The notes beneath the pieces were generated by a model, which searched no databases, had not been told where the DNA came from, and saw nothing but the letters and a program-made list of their open reading frames with translations. Made by a program: the position numbers and the translations under genes. DNA of 64,000 bases from Achromobacter pestifer (GTDB lineage: Bacteria > Pseudomonadota > Gammaproteobacteria > Burkholderiales > Burkholderiaceae_B). The stretch covers positions 124,001 to 188,000 of the forward strand of contig NZ_CADIJX010000003.1 of the NCBI RefSeq assembly GCF_902859625.1, written 5' to 3'. Of the stretch, positions 47,314-56,251 are shown one piece after another. Numbering within the stretch: position 1 is the first letter of the stretch; the number at the start of each line of letters is the position of its first letter.

Positions 47314-48111
47314 ATGACCACGCCCCTGGGCGGCCGCCACCCTGACCCCGCATTCGCCACCACCCTGGCGCACGGCTTGTCTGTCTTGCAGACCTTCCGG
47401 CATGGCGAACCGGCGCTGAGCAACCGCGAACTCTCCGATCGCACTGGCTTGTCCAAGGCGACGATCTCGCGACTGACCTACACGCTGGTGCAGCGTGGCC
47501 TGCTGCGGTATGACGCCAGCCTGCGCCGCTACCGTCTGGGTACCGCGTTGTTGTCGCTTAGCTATCCGTTACTGGCCAGCATCAAGCTGCGGCAGCTGGC
47601 GCGTCCGTTGATGACGCGCCTGGCGAACGCAGCGGGCGGATCCGCGTCGCTGGGCATGCACGACGGCATGCACATGGTCTATCTGGAGACTTGCCGTGGG
47701 CACGACGCGGTGGCGTTCCGGCCCGATATCGGGGCCATGTTGCCCTTGCTGCCTTCCGCCATGGGCCGCGCCTGGCTGGCGCAGGCCGACGCCGCGCAAG
47801 CAGAACCGCTGCTGGAGGCCTTGCGGCGTCAGGATCCCGCCGCGTGGCAGCGCAATGCCGCAGGCTGGGAGCAGGCTCGCCGCGACTACGCCCAGCATGG
47901 TTACTGCGTGGCCGAGGGCGAATGGCATGCGGATGTCTACGCGGTGGCCGTGCCGATGCGACGGCGCGTTGATGGGCAGGTGTTCGTCTTCAACTGTGGC
48001 GTGCCAGCGCGGCGTTTGCGCGGGGGCGACCTGCGCCGGCGCATCGCGCCACGCCTGCTGACCCTGGTGGCGCGGGTGGAGAGCATGCTGGAGCGCCAGG
48101 ATGCCGCTTGA
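47314..48111 (+). CDS. IclR-family regulator, first of a tandem pair
   Basis: A 265-residue IclR regulator. The helix-turn-helix is ALSNRELSDRTGLSKATISRLTYTLVQRGLLR and the effector domain continues to FVFNCGVPARRL. An in-frame TTG upstream extends it, so the start is uncertain. It faces the acyl-CoA dehydrogenase operon across a 215-bp gap and probably controls it. The next gene begins 11 bp before this one ends. Confidence 0.88.
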   Translation: MTTPLGGRHPDPAFATTLAHGLSVLQTFRHGEPALSNRELSDRTGLSKATISRLTYTLVQRGLLRYDASLRRYRLGTALLSLSYPLLASIKLRQLARPLMTRLANAAGGSASLGMHDGMHMVYLETCRGHDAVAFRPDIGAMLPLLPSAMGRAWLAQADAAQAEPLLEALRRQDPAAWQRNAAGWEQARRDYAQHGYCVAEGEWHADVYAVAVPMRRRVDGQVFVFNCGVPARRLRGGDLRRRIAPRLLTLVARVESMLERQDAA

Positions 48112-48874
48112 ACGCGACCGCGACTTCGCCACGACCCTGGCGCATGGCATCGATATCCTGGCCTGCTTCCGGGCGGATCGGCCTGAACTGGCCAACAAGG
48201 ATTTCGCGTCGCAGACCGGCCTGTCCAAGAGCGCCGTGGCGCGCTTGACGCATACCTTGGTCGAACTGGGCTTTCTGCAACGTTCCGGATCGCCATCCCG
48301 CTATCGGCTGGGCGCCTCGGTGCTGGCGTTGAGTTATCCCTTGCTGGCCAGCATGCAGATCCGCCAGTTGGCACGGCCGCTGATGAAGCAGTTGGCCGAC
48401 CACGCCCGGGGCGCGGTGTCCCTGGTGGTGCGCGACCGTCTGCAAATGGTGTATGTGGAAACCGCCAGGTCGAATGACGCCTTGCAAACTCGCCCGGATA
48501 TTGGCGCGTCATTGCCGCTGTTGGCCAGCGCCGCCGGCAAGGCGTGGCTGTGCCGCGCGCCGGACAGCGAACGGGCGGCGGTGCTGAACCAGTTGCGCGT
48601 GGCCGACGCCGACCACTACGCCGCGCATTTCTCCAGTCTGGCCGCCGCTACCCGCGACCTGGAACGCAAGGGCTATTGCGGCAACAACATGCAGTGGCGC
48701 CCGGACGCCTATGGTTTTGCGGCGCCACTGTGCCGTCCCTATCAGTCGCTGCTGTACGTCTTCAACTGCGGCGTTCCATCGGGTGACGGCCCTTACCGGG
48801 ACCGCGCAGCGGACATTGGTCCCCGGCTGGTTGCGCTGGCGCGGGAAACCGAGCAATTGCTGGGGCTGAATTAG
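48101..48874 (+). CDS. IclR-family regulator, second of a tandem pair
   Basis: A 257-residue regulator clearly paralogous to the gene before it: both start DxxFATTLAHGxxxL, share TGLSKxxxxRLTxTLVxxGxL and end VFNCGVP. It overlaps the preceding gene by 11 bp in another frame, so both are co-translated. Duplication with overlap suggests a pair that may heterodimerise or answer different effectors. The target is presumably the divergent acyl-CoA operon. Confidence 0.88.
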   Translation: MPLERDRDFATTLAHGIDILACFRADRPELANKDFASQTGLSKSAVARLTHTLVELGFLQRSGSPSRYRLGASVLALSYPLLASMQIRQLARPLMKQLADHARGAVSLVVRDRLQMVYVETARSNDALQTRPDIGASLPLLASAAGKAWLCRAPDSERAAVLNQLRVADADHYAAHFSSLAAATRDLERKGYCGNNMQWRPDAYGFAAPLCRPYQSLLYVFNCGVPSGDGPYRDRAADIGPRLVALARETEQLLGLN

Positions 48875-49037
48875 CGGGATTCGTGACTCCAAGTCAAAAG
48901 TGTTTACCCGTCAGACGCCTTTTTCTGCAAGGATCCAGCCGTCATACTGCATGCCTGTCTTCCCGATGTGCCCGCCAATTCTGGCCGGCGACGCCCCAGG
49001 AACACCCTGCCGGCGCCATCGAACCCAAGGAAACCGC

Positions 49038-50234
49038 ATGAACCCGCAAGATACCCAACCGGCGAAGGCCGGCCTGCCGTTGTTGGCGCTCGCCGTCGGT
49101 GCGTTTGGCATCGGCGTGACCGAGTTTTCTCCCATGGGCCTGTTACCTGTCATCGCTGACGGCGTGGGCGTGTCCATTCCCAGCGCCGGCATGCTGATCA
49201 GCGCCTACGCGATCGGCGTGATGGTCGGTGCGCCGCTGATGACGTTGGCGTTTTCGCGCTGGTCGCGGCGCAAGGCGTTGATCCTGCTGATGGCGATCTT
49301 CACGATCGGCAATATCCTGTCGGCGCTGTCCCCCAATTACACGACGCTGCTGCTGGCGCGTTTGGTCACCAGCCTGAACCATGGCGCCTTCTTTGGCCTG
49401 GGTTCTCTGGTGGCGGCCAGCGTGGTGCCGCGCCACAAGCAGGCCAGCGCGGTGGCGACCATGTTCATGGGCTTGACCATCGCCAACGTGGGCGGGGTGC
49501 CCGCCGCGACGTGGCTGGGGCAGGTGATAGGCTGGCGCATGTCGTTTGCCGCCACGGCGGTATTGGGCTTGGTTGCGATGTTGTCGCTGTGGTTCGCGCT
49601 GCCGGCGGGTGAAGCCGGACGCCGCCCCAATGTGCGTCACGAGCTGGCCGTGTTGAAGAGTCCCGTCGTGTTGCTGGCGCTGCTGACCACCGTGCTGGGC
49701 GCGGGCGCCATGTTCACGCTGTACACCTACATCGCGCCGACCCTGGCGGACATCACCGGCGCGTCGCCTGGCTTCATCACGGGCATGCTGGTGCTGATCG
49801 GCCTGGGCTTCACGCTGGGCAACGGCTTGGGCGGTCGCATGGCCGACCGCTCGCTGGATGGCACGCTGATCACGTTCCTGGTGATCGTCATCGTGGATCT
49901 TCTGGCCTTCCCGTGGATCGGTTCCACGCCAGTCGGCGCGGCGATTTCACTGCTGATCTTCGGCGTGGCGACGTTTGCGGTGGTGCCGCCCTTGCAGATG
50001 GGCGTGATGCGCGCCGCCACCGATGCGCCCGGGCTGGCATCGTCGGTGAATGTGGGCGCCTTCAATCTGGGCAATGCCGTGGGCGCGGCGGCGGGCGGCG
50101 CGGTGATTTCGGCGGGCATGGGCTATGCCGCCGTGCCAATCGCCGGCGCCATCATCGCGATCGCGGGCTTGGCCCTGGTGTTGGTGCAGCGCGCGGCGAA
50201 TCAGCGCCGCAGGCTGGCGATGCAGGCTTGCTGA
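49038..50234 (+). CDS. MFS efflux transporter (AraJ/DHA1-like)
   Basis: A 398-residue, 12-helix MFS protein. The N-terminal FGIGVTEFSPMGLLPVIADGVGVSIPSAGMLISAYAIGVMVGAPLMT and the loop SRWSRRKALILLMAIF are typical of the arabinose-efflux-like DHA1 group. AAGG lies seven bases before the ATG; a frame extension upstream is poor. No regulator flanks it directly. The substrate is unknown; drug or sugar efflux is the usual role. Confidence 0.88.
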   Translation: MNPQDTQPAKAGLPLLALAVGAFGIGVTEFSPMGLLPVIADGVGVSIPSAGMLISAYAIGVMVGAPLMTLAFSRWSRRKALILLMAIFTIGNILSALSPNYTTLLLARLVTSLNHGAFFGLGSLVAASVVPRHKQASAVATMFMGLTIANVGGVPAATWLGQVIGWRMSFAATAVLGLVAMLSLWFALPAGEAGRRPNVRHELAVLKSPVVLLALLTTVLGAGAMFTLYTYIAPTLADITGASPGFITGMLVLIGLGFTLGNGLGGRMADRSLDGTLITFLVIVIVDLLAFPWIGSTPVGAAISLLIFGVATFAVVPPLQMGVMRAATDAPGLASSVNVGAFNLGNAVGAAAGGAVISAGMGYAAVPIAGAIIAIAGLALVLVQRAANQRRRLAMQAC

Positions 50235-50251
50235 GCCGCGTTGGAATCACA

Positions 50252-50281
50252 ACGGCCCGCTGTGTGCGGGCCGTTTTTTTT
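50252..50281 (+). terminator. Intrinsic terminator after the MFS gene
   Basis: Stem ACGGCCCGC / GCGGGCCGT with loop TGTGT and a run of T, 17 bp past the MFS stop and just before the converging TonB-receptor stop. Confidence 0.93.
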
Positions 50282-50286
50282 GACCT

Positions 50287-52461
50287 CTAGAAATCGAATG
50301 ACGCAGCCAGCTCGTAGGTGCGCCCGGGCGCCACCAGGACCTGGCTGATATCGCGGCCGCCGTAGTACGCATACAGCTTGTCGGTCAGGTTGCGCACGCG
50401 GAAGGTCAGCAGCGCGGGCCGGATCCGGTAGCTGATGGCGGCGTCCACCGTGGTGTGGCCGTTGATGCGGACCTGGTTGGCGCGGTCGGTGTAGATCTTG
50501 CCGGTGTGGTTCATGCCGACGAAGACATTCATGGGCACGTCGCTGAACCGATAGTTGGCAAAGAGGTTGACGATGCGTTCAGGTACGTTGGGCGGAGTGT
50601 TGCCGATGCGGGATGCGCCGTCGCCTTCGATCAAGGAATCGTAGCGGGCATTCAGCATGGCGACATTGCCAGACAGCGTAAGCTGGGGCGTGACGCGCCA
50701 GTCGGCGGATAGCTCGACGCCGCGCGAGGACTGCTTGCCGTTGTTGACGGTCAGGGCGGCGTTGTTCGGATCGCGGGACAGCACATTGTCCAGCGTGATG
50801 TGATACACGGCGGCGGTCCACTCCAGGTTGTCCAGGCTTTGCTTGAAGCCCAATTCCCATTGCTCGCCCTTGGACAAGGGGAAGGTCGCGCCCGACTGGG
50901 ACAAGAGGAACAGCGAGTTCACGGGCAGCGTGGCGTTGGTGTATTGCGCATAGACGGACGATGAGGGCGTCAAGTCCAGCACCGACCCCAGCCGTGCCGA
51001 ACTGGCGGAATAGCGGGTGCCGAATTCGCTGCGCGTGCCTTCGTTCAGATCGGTCACGCTGCGGTCCACGCGGATGCGGTCGTACCGGTAGCCGGCCACC
51101 ACTGTCCACGGGTCGGCAAGCTTGAGTGAATCTTCCAGGAACAGCGCCGCGCCATGCACATCCGTGCTGAAGTCCGTGCGGTTGCCGGGGCCGCTCATCA
51201 GCGCGGGGTCGTCGTTGTAGTCGCCCACATTCGGTTGGCGCAGCGAGACGCGCAGCGCATCGGCCGTGGCCGCCGACCGGTTGGAGAAGCGTCGTTCGCT
51301 GTCCAGACGAGTCTTGCTAAGTTCACCTCCCACGACGAACTTGTTTTGCAGGCCGCCGATTTGGCCGGTGTGCGTCGCATCGAAGCGGTCGATCAGGTAC
51401 CGCTGGTTATGGGTGATCGTGGTCTGGTCACGGTCGATCCAGGATGGCGCGCGGAAGACGGCGGACTCGGAATTCTTCCACAGGCGATCCACTTTGTTCA
51501 CGGCGAACTCGTTGCGCAGACTCCAGGCGGAGGTCAGGTTGTGGGTGACTCGCGCGCGCAGCCAATAGGCTTCCGCCTCGTTCCTGTCGTTCAACACGTT
51601 GTAGTTGTTGCGCACCAGATCGCGGTCGAGCACGCGGCCGTCGGGCGTGCTGACCACGCTGGTGGGGGAGGTGGCCACGCTGCGTGGGACCAGCGGCGTG
51701 CCCCAGTAGGCGTGTCCGGTATCGCGGGAATAGTCGAACGACAAGTCCAGGCGGGTAGCAGGCGCCACGTCGAACGCCACGCCGGTGGTCAGGTGGTCCA
51801 GCTTGTTGGTGTTGCGCTCGATGGTGCCGACCTGGGTTTCGCTGTGGCTGTAGTCGATGCGATAAGCGCCGGTCTGGCCGAAGTTGTCGCCCAGGCCGAT
51901 GCCCGTGCGCGTGGTGCCATAGCTGCCGTAGGACACCATGGCTTCGCGGCCGGGGTTGTCGCGATCAGGGCGCTTGGTCTGGAAGTTGACGATGCCGCCG
52001 ATGGCGCTGTCGCCTTGCAGGACGGAAGCAGGGCCTTTCAGCACTTCAATGCGTTCGTAGTTCCAGGTGTCCTGGACGCGGTTGGTTGAACCCGCGCCGG
52101 ACATGCGCAGCCCGTCGTACAGATACAGGATATCGGTGAAGCCCCGAGACGACAGCGTGGTGGGCGACGAAGGCGGGCCGCCGCCGGCCAGTCCGGTGGC
52201 CCCGCGCAGCGCTTCGCTGAGCGTGCTTGCGCCACGCTGGCGCATGGCTTCCTGAGACACGATTTCCACCGACGCGGGCGTTTCACGCAACGTCAGCCCC
52301 AGACGCGAAGCGCTGTCGCTTTTGGCGTTCAAGCGCAGGCCTTCGGCGTCGCTGGCCGCTTCGACCCGGATGGCCGGCAGTTCATTTTCATCTTCTTGCG
52401 CCTGGGCGGCGGGCACGGCTGCGCAGGCCGCGATCGCGGCGGCGGATACGACTTTCCTCAT
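50287..52461 (-). CDS. TonB-dependent outer-membrane receptor (siderophore type)
   Basis: A 724-residue outer-membrane receptor with signal peptide (SAAAIAACAAVPAAQAQ). The plug domain has VEIVSQEAMRQRGASTLSEALRGATGLAG, GFTDILYLYDGLRMSGAG and RIEVLKGPASVLQGDSAIGGIVN. A beta-barrel follows, ending in Phe (YELAASFDF), as TonB receptors usually do. It resembles siderophore receptors, but the operon carries a Zur-like box, so a zinc-linked ligand is possible. It is the last of four leftward genes and lies 46 bp after the second permease. Confidence 0.92.
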   Translation of the reverse strand: MRKVVSAAAIAACAAVPAAQAQEDENELPAIRVEAASDAEGLRLNAKSDSASRLGLTLRETPASVEIVSQEAMRQRGASTLSEALRGATGLAGGGPPSSPTTLSSRGFTDILYLYDGLRMSGAGSTNRVQDTWNYERIEVLKGPASVLQGDSAIGGIVNFQTKRPDRDNPGREAMVSYGSYGTTRTGIGLGDNFGQTGAYRIDYSHSETQVGTIERNTNKLDHLTTGVAFDVAPATRLDLSFDYSRDTGHAYWGTPLVPRSVATSPTSVVSTPDGRVLDRDLVRNNYNVLNDRNEAEAYWLRARVTHNLTSAWSLRNEFAVNKVDRLWKNSESAVFRAPSWIDRDQTTITHNQRYLIDRFDATHTGQIGGLQNKFVVGGELSKTRLDSERRFSNRSAATADALRVSLRQPNVGDYNDDPALMSGPGNRTDFSTDVHGAALFLEDSLKLADPWTVVAGYRYDRIRVDRSVTDLNEGTRSEFGTRYSASSARLGSVLDLTPSSSVYAQYTNATLPVNSLFLLSQSGATFPLSKGEQWELGFKQSLDNLEWTAAVYHITLDNVLSRDPNNAALTVNNGKQSSRGVELSADWRVTPQLTLSGNVAMLNARYDSLIEGDGASRIGNTPPNVPERIVNLFANYRFSDVPMNVFVGMNHTGKIYTDRANQVRINGHTTVDAAISYRIRPALLTFRVRNLTDKLYAYYGGRDISQVLVAPGRTYELAASFDF

Positions 52462-52507
52462 GGATCTTTCCCGATGGTCTTGATGGGTGGGGGTAAACGA
52501 AAACGCG

Positions 52508-53968
52508 CTACACGATGCGATACCGGCGTAGCCGCCAGGCGGCCAGGCCAAGCAGAAGAAGGGTGGGCAGCAGCAGTTGCGCCAAGGTTCGGAGCGCCTG
52601 CGCACGGGCGACACGGCTGTCTTCCTCTTGCCAATGAAACGCTGGCATGTTGGGAAAATCCGCCGCCGTGATGGCGCGGCCTTGTTCAATGCGGGGCAGG
52701 AAGAACGCCTTCCATGCCTGGTGATATGTGTCGACCTGGGCCATGAAATAGGCGTGCCTGCGCTGACCGGTACCCGCCAGCGCCGTGATGCCTTCATAGG
52801 CCACCGCTGCGGGCGATAGCAGGCTGTAGCGTGCCACCAGTGCTTGCTGACGTTTGATCTGCGCGTCGAAGCGCTCAAGCTCCGGCGCCATGCGTTCGTC
52901 TACCTGACGTTCGACGCGGGCCTGGCCCAAGGGCCGGCCGCTGATGTGGATGCTGCCATCGCGCGGCAGCAGCACGTCGGGCCTGTCGACGTGTTCGTAA
53001 TCGGACGACAGCAATGCCGCGTTGTCTTGCATGGCTTGCGCGGTGGCCACCCGGGTGCGCGTGGCCAGTTCTGCCCGCGAGGGCGCGGGGCTGGCGAACC
53101 CCGCTGCAATGTTCAGCAGCACGGGCGCCACCAACACCAGCGCCACCCAGCCAACCATCAGCACCATGGCGTTGGCTGCGGACGACTTGCCGAATGCGTT
53201 GACCGCTATCACGGCGGCGAACCAGAACAGTGCGTAGGCCGCCACCAACAGCACCCACCACAGCGTGGCGCCCGAAGCCTGCAACACCTGGGGACGCGCG
53301 ATCAGCAGCACGGCCAGCGGTGTCAGCACGGCAGCACCCAGCAGCACGCCCGCGCGCACCGCGACCTTGCCGGCGATCAGTGTTGCCAGCGCCAACGGTT
53401 GGGAAAGCAGCAGCCTGAGCGTGCCGTCTTCCTTCTCGCCAGAGAGCAGGTTGTAGCCCAGCGCGAAGATCAGCAGCGGCAGCAGGTACACCACCACAAA
53501 GGCCAGATCGAAGTGGCCGCTGAGCAGATGCCAGGGGTTCTCGATGTCGTTGTTGTGGATGAAGTTGACCTTGCTTTGGTAGGTCACCTTGAATTGGGAG
53601 GGGAACAGGTCGGTTTGCCCCAGCGCCACGGGCGCCATGGCTGAACTGGGCATGATGGCGTAGTGCGCGCCAAGGCCGCCGCCCATGTTGGCGGGACTGG
53701 CGGGGTTGCCGAACGGCGTGGGCGTTTCGCTGCCATCCATGATGCGGCGCAACTGAGCCAGCTGGGCGCTGCGGGCCTCTGCGTCGGTGCTCGCCAGCGC
53801 GGCTTGCGCATCGTCGCGCAGCGCGGTTTGCAGCAGTCCGTTGAAGACGGCGTAGCCGACAAGCAGCAGGAACAGACCGCCTGCGATCCACAACAGGCGC
53901 TCTTTGATCATCAAGCGCAGTTCGTGTCGGACGACCAGCCGGAAGCGATGAAATTGGGAAGCGTGCAC
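52508..53968 (-). CDS. ABC-2 type permease (DUF3526 type), distal
   Basis: A 486-residue integral membrane protein of the DUF3526/ABC-2 permease group. An N-terminal membrane segment (LWIAGGLFLLLVGYAVFNGLL) is followed by a large external loop of about 120 residues. A cluster of helices then contains LLSGEKEDGTLRLLLSQPLALATLIAGKV, the coupling region of such exporters, and a second long loop precedes a last helix. It pairs with the upstream permease, with which it shares this design. Substrate and direction are unknown. Confidence 0.82.
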   Translation of the reverse strand: MHASQFHRFRLVVRHELRLMIKERLLWIAGGLFLLLVGYAVFNGLLQTALRDDAQAALASTDAEARSAQLAQLRRIMDGSETPTPFGNPASPANMGGGLGAHYAIMPSSAMAPVALGQTDLFPSQFKVTYQSKVNFIHNNDIENPWHLLSGHFDLAFVVVYLLPLLIFALGYNLLSGEKEDGTLRLLLSQPLALATLIAGKVAVRAGVLLGAAVLTPLAVLLIARPQVLQASGATLWWVLLVAAYALFWFAAVIAVNAFGKSSAANAMVLMVGWVALVLVAPVLLNIAAGFASPAPSRAELATRTRVATAQAMQDNAALLSSDYEHVDRPDVLLPRDGSIHISGRPLGQARVERQVDERMAPELERFDAQIKRQQALVARYSLLSPAAVAYEGITALAGTGQRRHAYFMAQVDTYHQAWKAFFLPRIEQGRAITAADFPNMPAFHWQEEDSRVARAQALRTLAQLLLPTLLLLGLAAWRLRRYRIV

Positions 53969-53977
53969 CGGGGTCTC

Positions 53978-55366
53978 CTACAGGGCGGGCTGCCGGGCGA
54001 CTGCGCGCCATGCAAAGGCAATACTCAGCAGCAGGCCGGCGGACAGCATCAGCAAGCCCATGGCGCCGTGCCGCAGCGCCCAGGCGGCCGGTGGCGCCTG
54101 GTAGTGGAATTCAGGCACACGCGCCCAGAGCTCGGGACGGGCCTGATACGAAAAATGCGCATGACCCTGCGTATCGGCGTGCTGCACCAGGTCCTGGCTG
54201 ACGATGTCCTGGATCACGCGGCGCTGCTGTTCGGCGGCGACGGTGAAGTTCCGATGGTGCGCGAAATCCGTGCCGGCCATGGCCGCGGAGAATGCGCGGA
54301 TCGCCAGCATCGGCATCAACCAACCCACACTTTCCTGCACGGTTTGCTGCCTTTCCCAGGTGTCCCACAGGCCGCCAAAATGGCGGTCGTAGACGAGGTA
54401 GCTGGACTGGTCATCCAGCTTCAGGGCCAGGCCCCATTTGTTCAGCGGTACGTCGCGGCTCCAACGCTCCGTGGTGCCGAAGGCTTGCATCCACACGCGA
54501 TCGGACGTGGCTTTCAGGTCGGCGTTCAGGGCCTGATTGAATTCCAGCCGCGTCGGGCTGGGGTACAGCGCGCGCGATAGCTCGGCCATCACGCGCGGCG
54601 CGACGACGGTATTGGCGATCCAGACCGCCAGCAAAAGCGTGATGGCGATGCGCGACGATCGTGCCGCCGCTGAAACGCCCAGCGTGATGAAGATGAATGC
54701 CGCCAGGTACAGCGCATAGCCTGCGGCCAGTCCGGCGAAACGCCACAGCGCGTCGGCTCGGCCACCCGCCGTCCATACCACTGCCACGGCGATCAGCGCC
54801 GCGGGCGCCAGTAGCAGGCCCAGGCTCATGCCCAATGCCGCAGCCTTGCCCCACAACAGGCGCCAAGGGGCAACACCCAGGCTCAAGGTCTGGCGCAGGA
54901 TGCCTTGCTCGCGTTCGCCCGAAAAGGCGTTGAATCCCAGCACGATCACCAGCAGCGGCCCTAGCGCCTGCAAGATCCAGGCGGCCGACAGGTCGCCAAA
55001 GCGCTGAAGCCCCGTGGCGTCCTGCGCGGGACGGAATTTCACCTCACTCTGCCGGTGGGCTTGCAGCCATACGGTGCTGCCGATATAGGGGTTGATGCCC
55101 GGGTCCAGCAACGACAGCGCGGCTTCGGGCTTGAAGACGTGCATGCCCTGATGCGCTGCGTCGTGCGGATGCCGGGCGCCTTGCCGCAGCCAGTCGCGGT
55201 AGTCCGAATTCTGCGCGGCGGCTTGTTCCGCGCGCGCGTCTTGTTGATGCGCATATCCCACCGCCAGCGCGGTCAACAGCAGCAGGGCGACGATGCCGCC
55301 CGCCCAGTACAGCCGGCCGTCACGCAGGCGCTCACGCAGATCCTTGATCGCGATCAGCAGGATCAT
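53978..55366 (-). CDS. ABC-2 type permease (DUF3526 type), proximal
   Basis: A 462-residue paralogue of the next gene. It has an N-terminal helix, a long loop with HQGMHVFKPEAALSLLDPGINPYIGS, the coupling motif FSGEREQGILRQTLSLGVAPWRLLWGK, and further helices. Its stop and the distal permease start are 9 bp apart, and its start overlaps the ATPase gene by 4 bp. Together the three genes encode a complete heterodimeric ABC-2 system. Confidence 0.82.
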   Translation of the reverse strand: MILLIAIKDLRERLRDGRLYWAGGIVALLLLTALAVGYAHQQDARAEQAAAQNSDYRDWLRQGARHPHDAAHQGMHVFKPEAALSLLDPGINPYIGSTVWLQAHRQSEVKFRPAQDATGLQRFGDLSAAWILQALGPLLVIVLGFNAFSGEREQGILRQTLSLGVAPWRLLWGKAAALGMSLGLLLAPAALIAVAVVWTAGGRADALWRFAGLAAGYALYLAAFIFITLGVSAAARSSRIAITLLLAVWIANTVVAPRVMAELSRALYPSPTRLEFNQALNADLKATSDRVWMQAFGTTERWSRDVPLNKWGLALKLDDQSSYLVYDRHFGGLWDTWERQQTVQESVGWLMPMLAIRAFSAAMAGTDFAHHRNFTVAAEQQRRVIQDIVSQDLVQHADTQGHAHFSYQARPELWARVPEFHYQAPPAAWALRHGAMGLLMLSAGLLLSIAFAWRAVARQPAL

Positions 55367-56073
55367 GCTTCGGCCCTCATGTGGTCCAGGTACAAGGCTT
55401 GCAGGTCGGTGTCGGCGATCTGCCGGCTGTCCAGGCTGTCGACCAGGCGGCCACGCTTCATGATGCCCACGCGGGTGGCGGTCTGCCGTGCGTGGAACAG
55501 ATCATGCGTGGTCGCCAGGATGGCAACGCCGGCCTCGCTGGCGCGCTGTAGCAGCCGGGTGAACTCGGCTGCCGCCGACGGGTCGAGTCCAGAGGTGGGC
55601 TCATCCAGCAGCAGGGCGCGCGCGTTCTTGGCCAGCGCCACGGCAATCCAGACCTTTTGGCGCATGCCCTTGGAGTACGCCGCCACGCGCTTGTCCGCGG
55701 CGGCGGCGTCCAGCCCGACTTCGTCCAGCAATGCCATCAGGCGTTCGCGCGGGGGCGCTTCGCCCAAGGCCAGCGCGGCGAAATAACGCAAGTTCTCAAG
55801 CCCGGTCAACGTGCCGTAGAGATTCACCTGTTCGGGGATGTACGCCACATGCTGCTTGGTGGCCAGCGGTTCGCGCACCACATCCATGCCGTGAATCAGC
55901 GCCTGCCCGCCGTCGGGCTGGATGAAGTTCAGGAACAGATTGATGGTGGTGGTCTTGCCGGCGCCGTTCGCGCCCAGCAGGCAATAGATTTCGCCGGGTT
56001 CGATGCGCAGATCCAGCGGGTGCAGCGCAATGTGGTCGCCGTAGCGTTTGGTCAGGCCGATGGCTTCAAGCAC
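55363..56073 (-). CDS. ABC transporter ATP-binding protein
   Basis: A 236-residue ATPase of the ABC-2 group with Walker A LLGANGAGKTTT, signature YSKGMRQKV, Walker B ALLLDEPTSGLD and H-loop TTHD. It energises the two DUF3526 permeases that follow. The GTG start is supported by GAAGGA six bases upstream; an in-frame TTG ten codons earlier lacks a site. It is the first gene of the operon, about 36 bp from the palindrome discussed separately. Confidence 0.88.
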   Translation of the reverse strand: MLEAIGLTKRYGDHIALHPLDLRIEPGEIYCLLGANGAGKTTTINLFLNFIQPDGGQALIHGMDVVREPLATKQHVAYIPEQVNLYGTLTGLENLRYFAALALGEAPPRERLMALLDEVGLDAAAADKRVAAYSKGMRQKVWIAVALAKNARALLLDEPTSGLDPSAAAEFTRLLQRASEAGVAILATTHDLFHARQTATRVGIMKRGRLVDSLDSRQIADTDLQALYLDHMRAEA

Positions 56074-56108
56074 TGCGGGTCCTTCGTCGTTTGATTCAAT
56101 CAATTATT

Positions 56109-56126
56109 GTTATGTTATATCATAAC
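56109..56126. promoter_or_regulatory. Zur-box-like palindrome upstream of the ABC/TonB operon
   Basis: GTTATGTTATATCATAAC, whose inner GTTATATCATAAC is a near-perfect palindrome (arms GTTAT and ATAAC around ATC). This resembles the core GTTATAnnATAAC reported for zinc-uptake-regulator boxes. It lies 36-53 bp upstream of the first codon, as an operator would. The match is by eye; a chance AT-rich palindrome is the alternative. Confidence 0.5.
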
Positions 56127-56193
56127 TAATTGAAACGACAAATCCCGTTGAATGAAGGGTGGCTTCAGCTCGCTGCCGTTTGTTGGCCGCCAA

Positions 56194-56221
56194 GGAAAAT
56201 GGGCGCCTGCAAAGGCGCCCA
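56194..56221 (-). terminator. Intrinsic terminator of the dgo operon
   Basis: Stem TGGGCGCCT / AGGCGCCCA with a 4-nt loop, then TTTT read leftward. It lies about 30 bp beyond the dgoT stop and upstream of the ABC operon promoter. Confidence 0.85.
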
Positions 56222-56251
56222 CGTCATTCAACGCTTCAAGCTCGGCACGGA

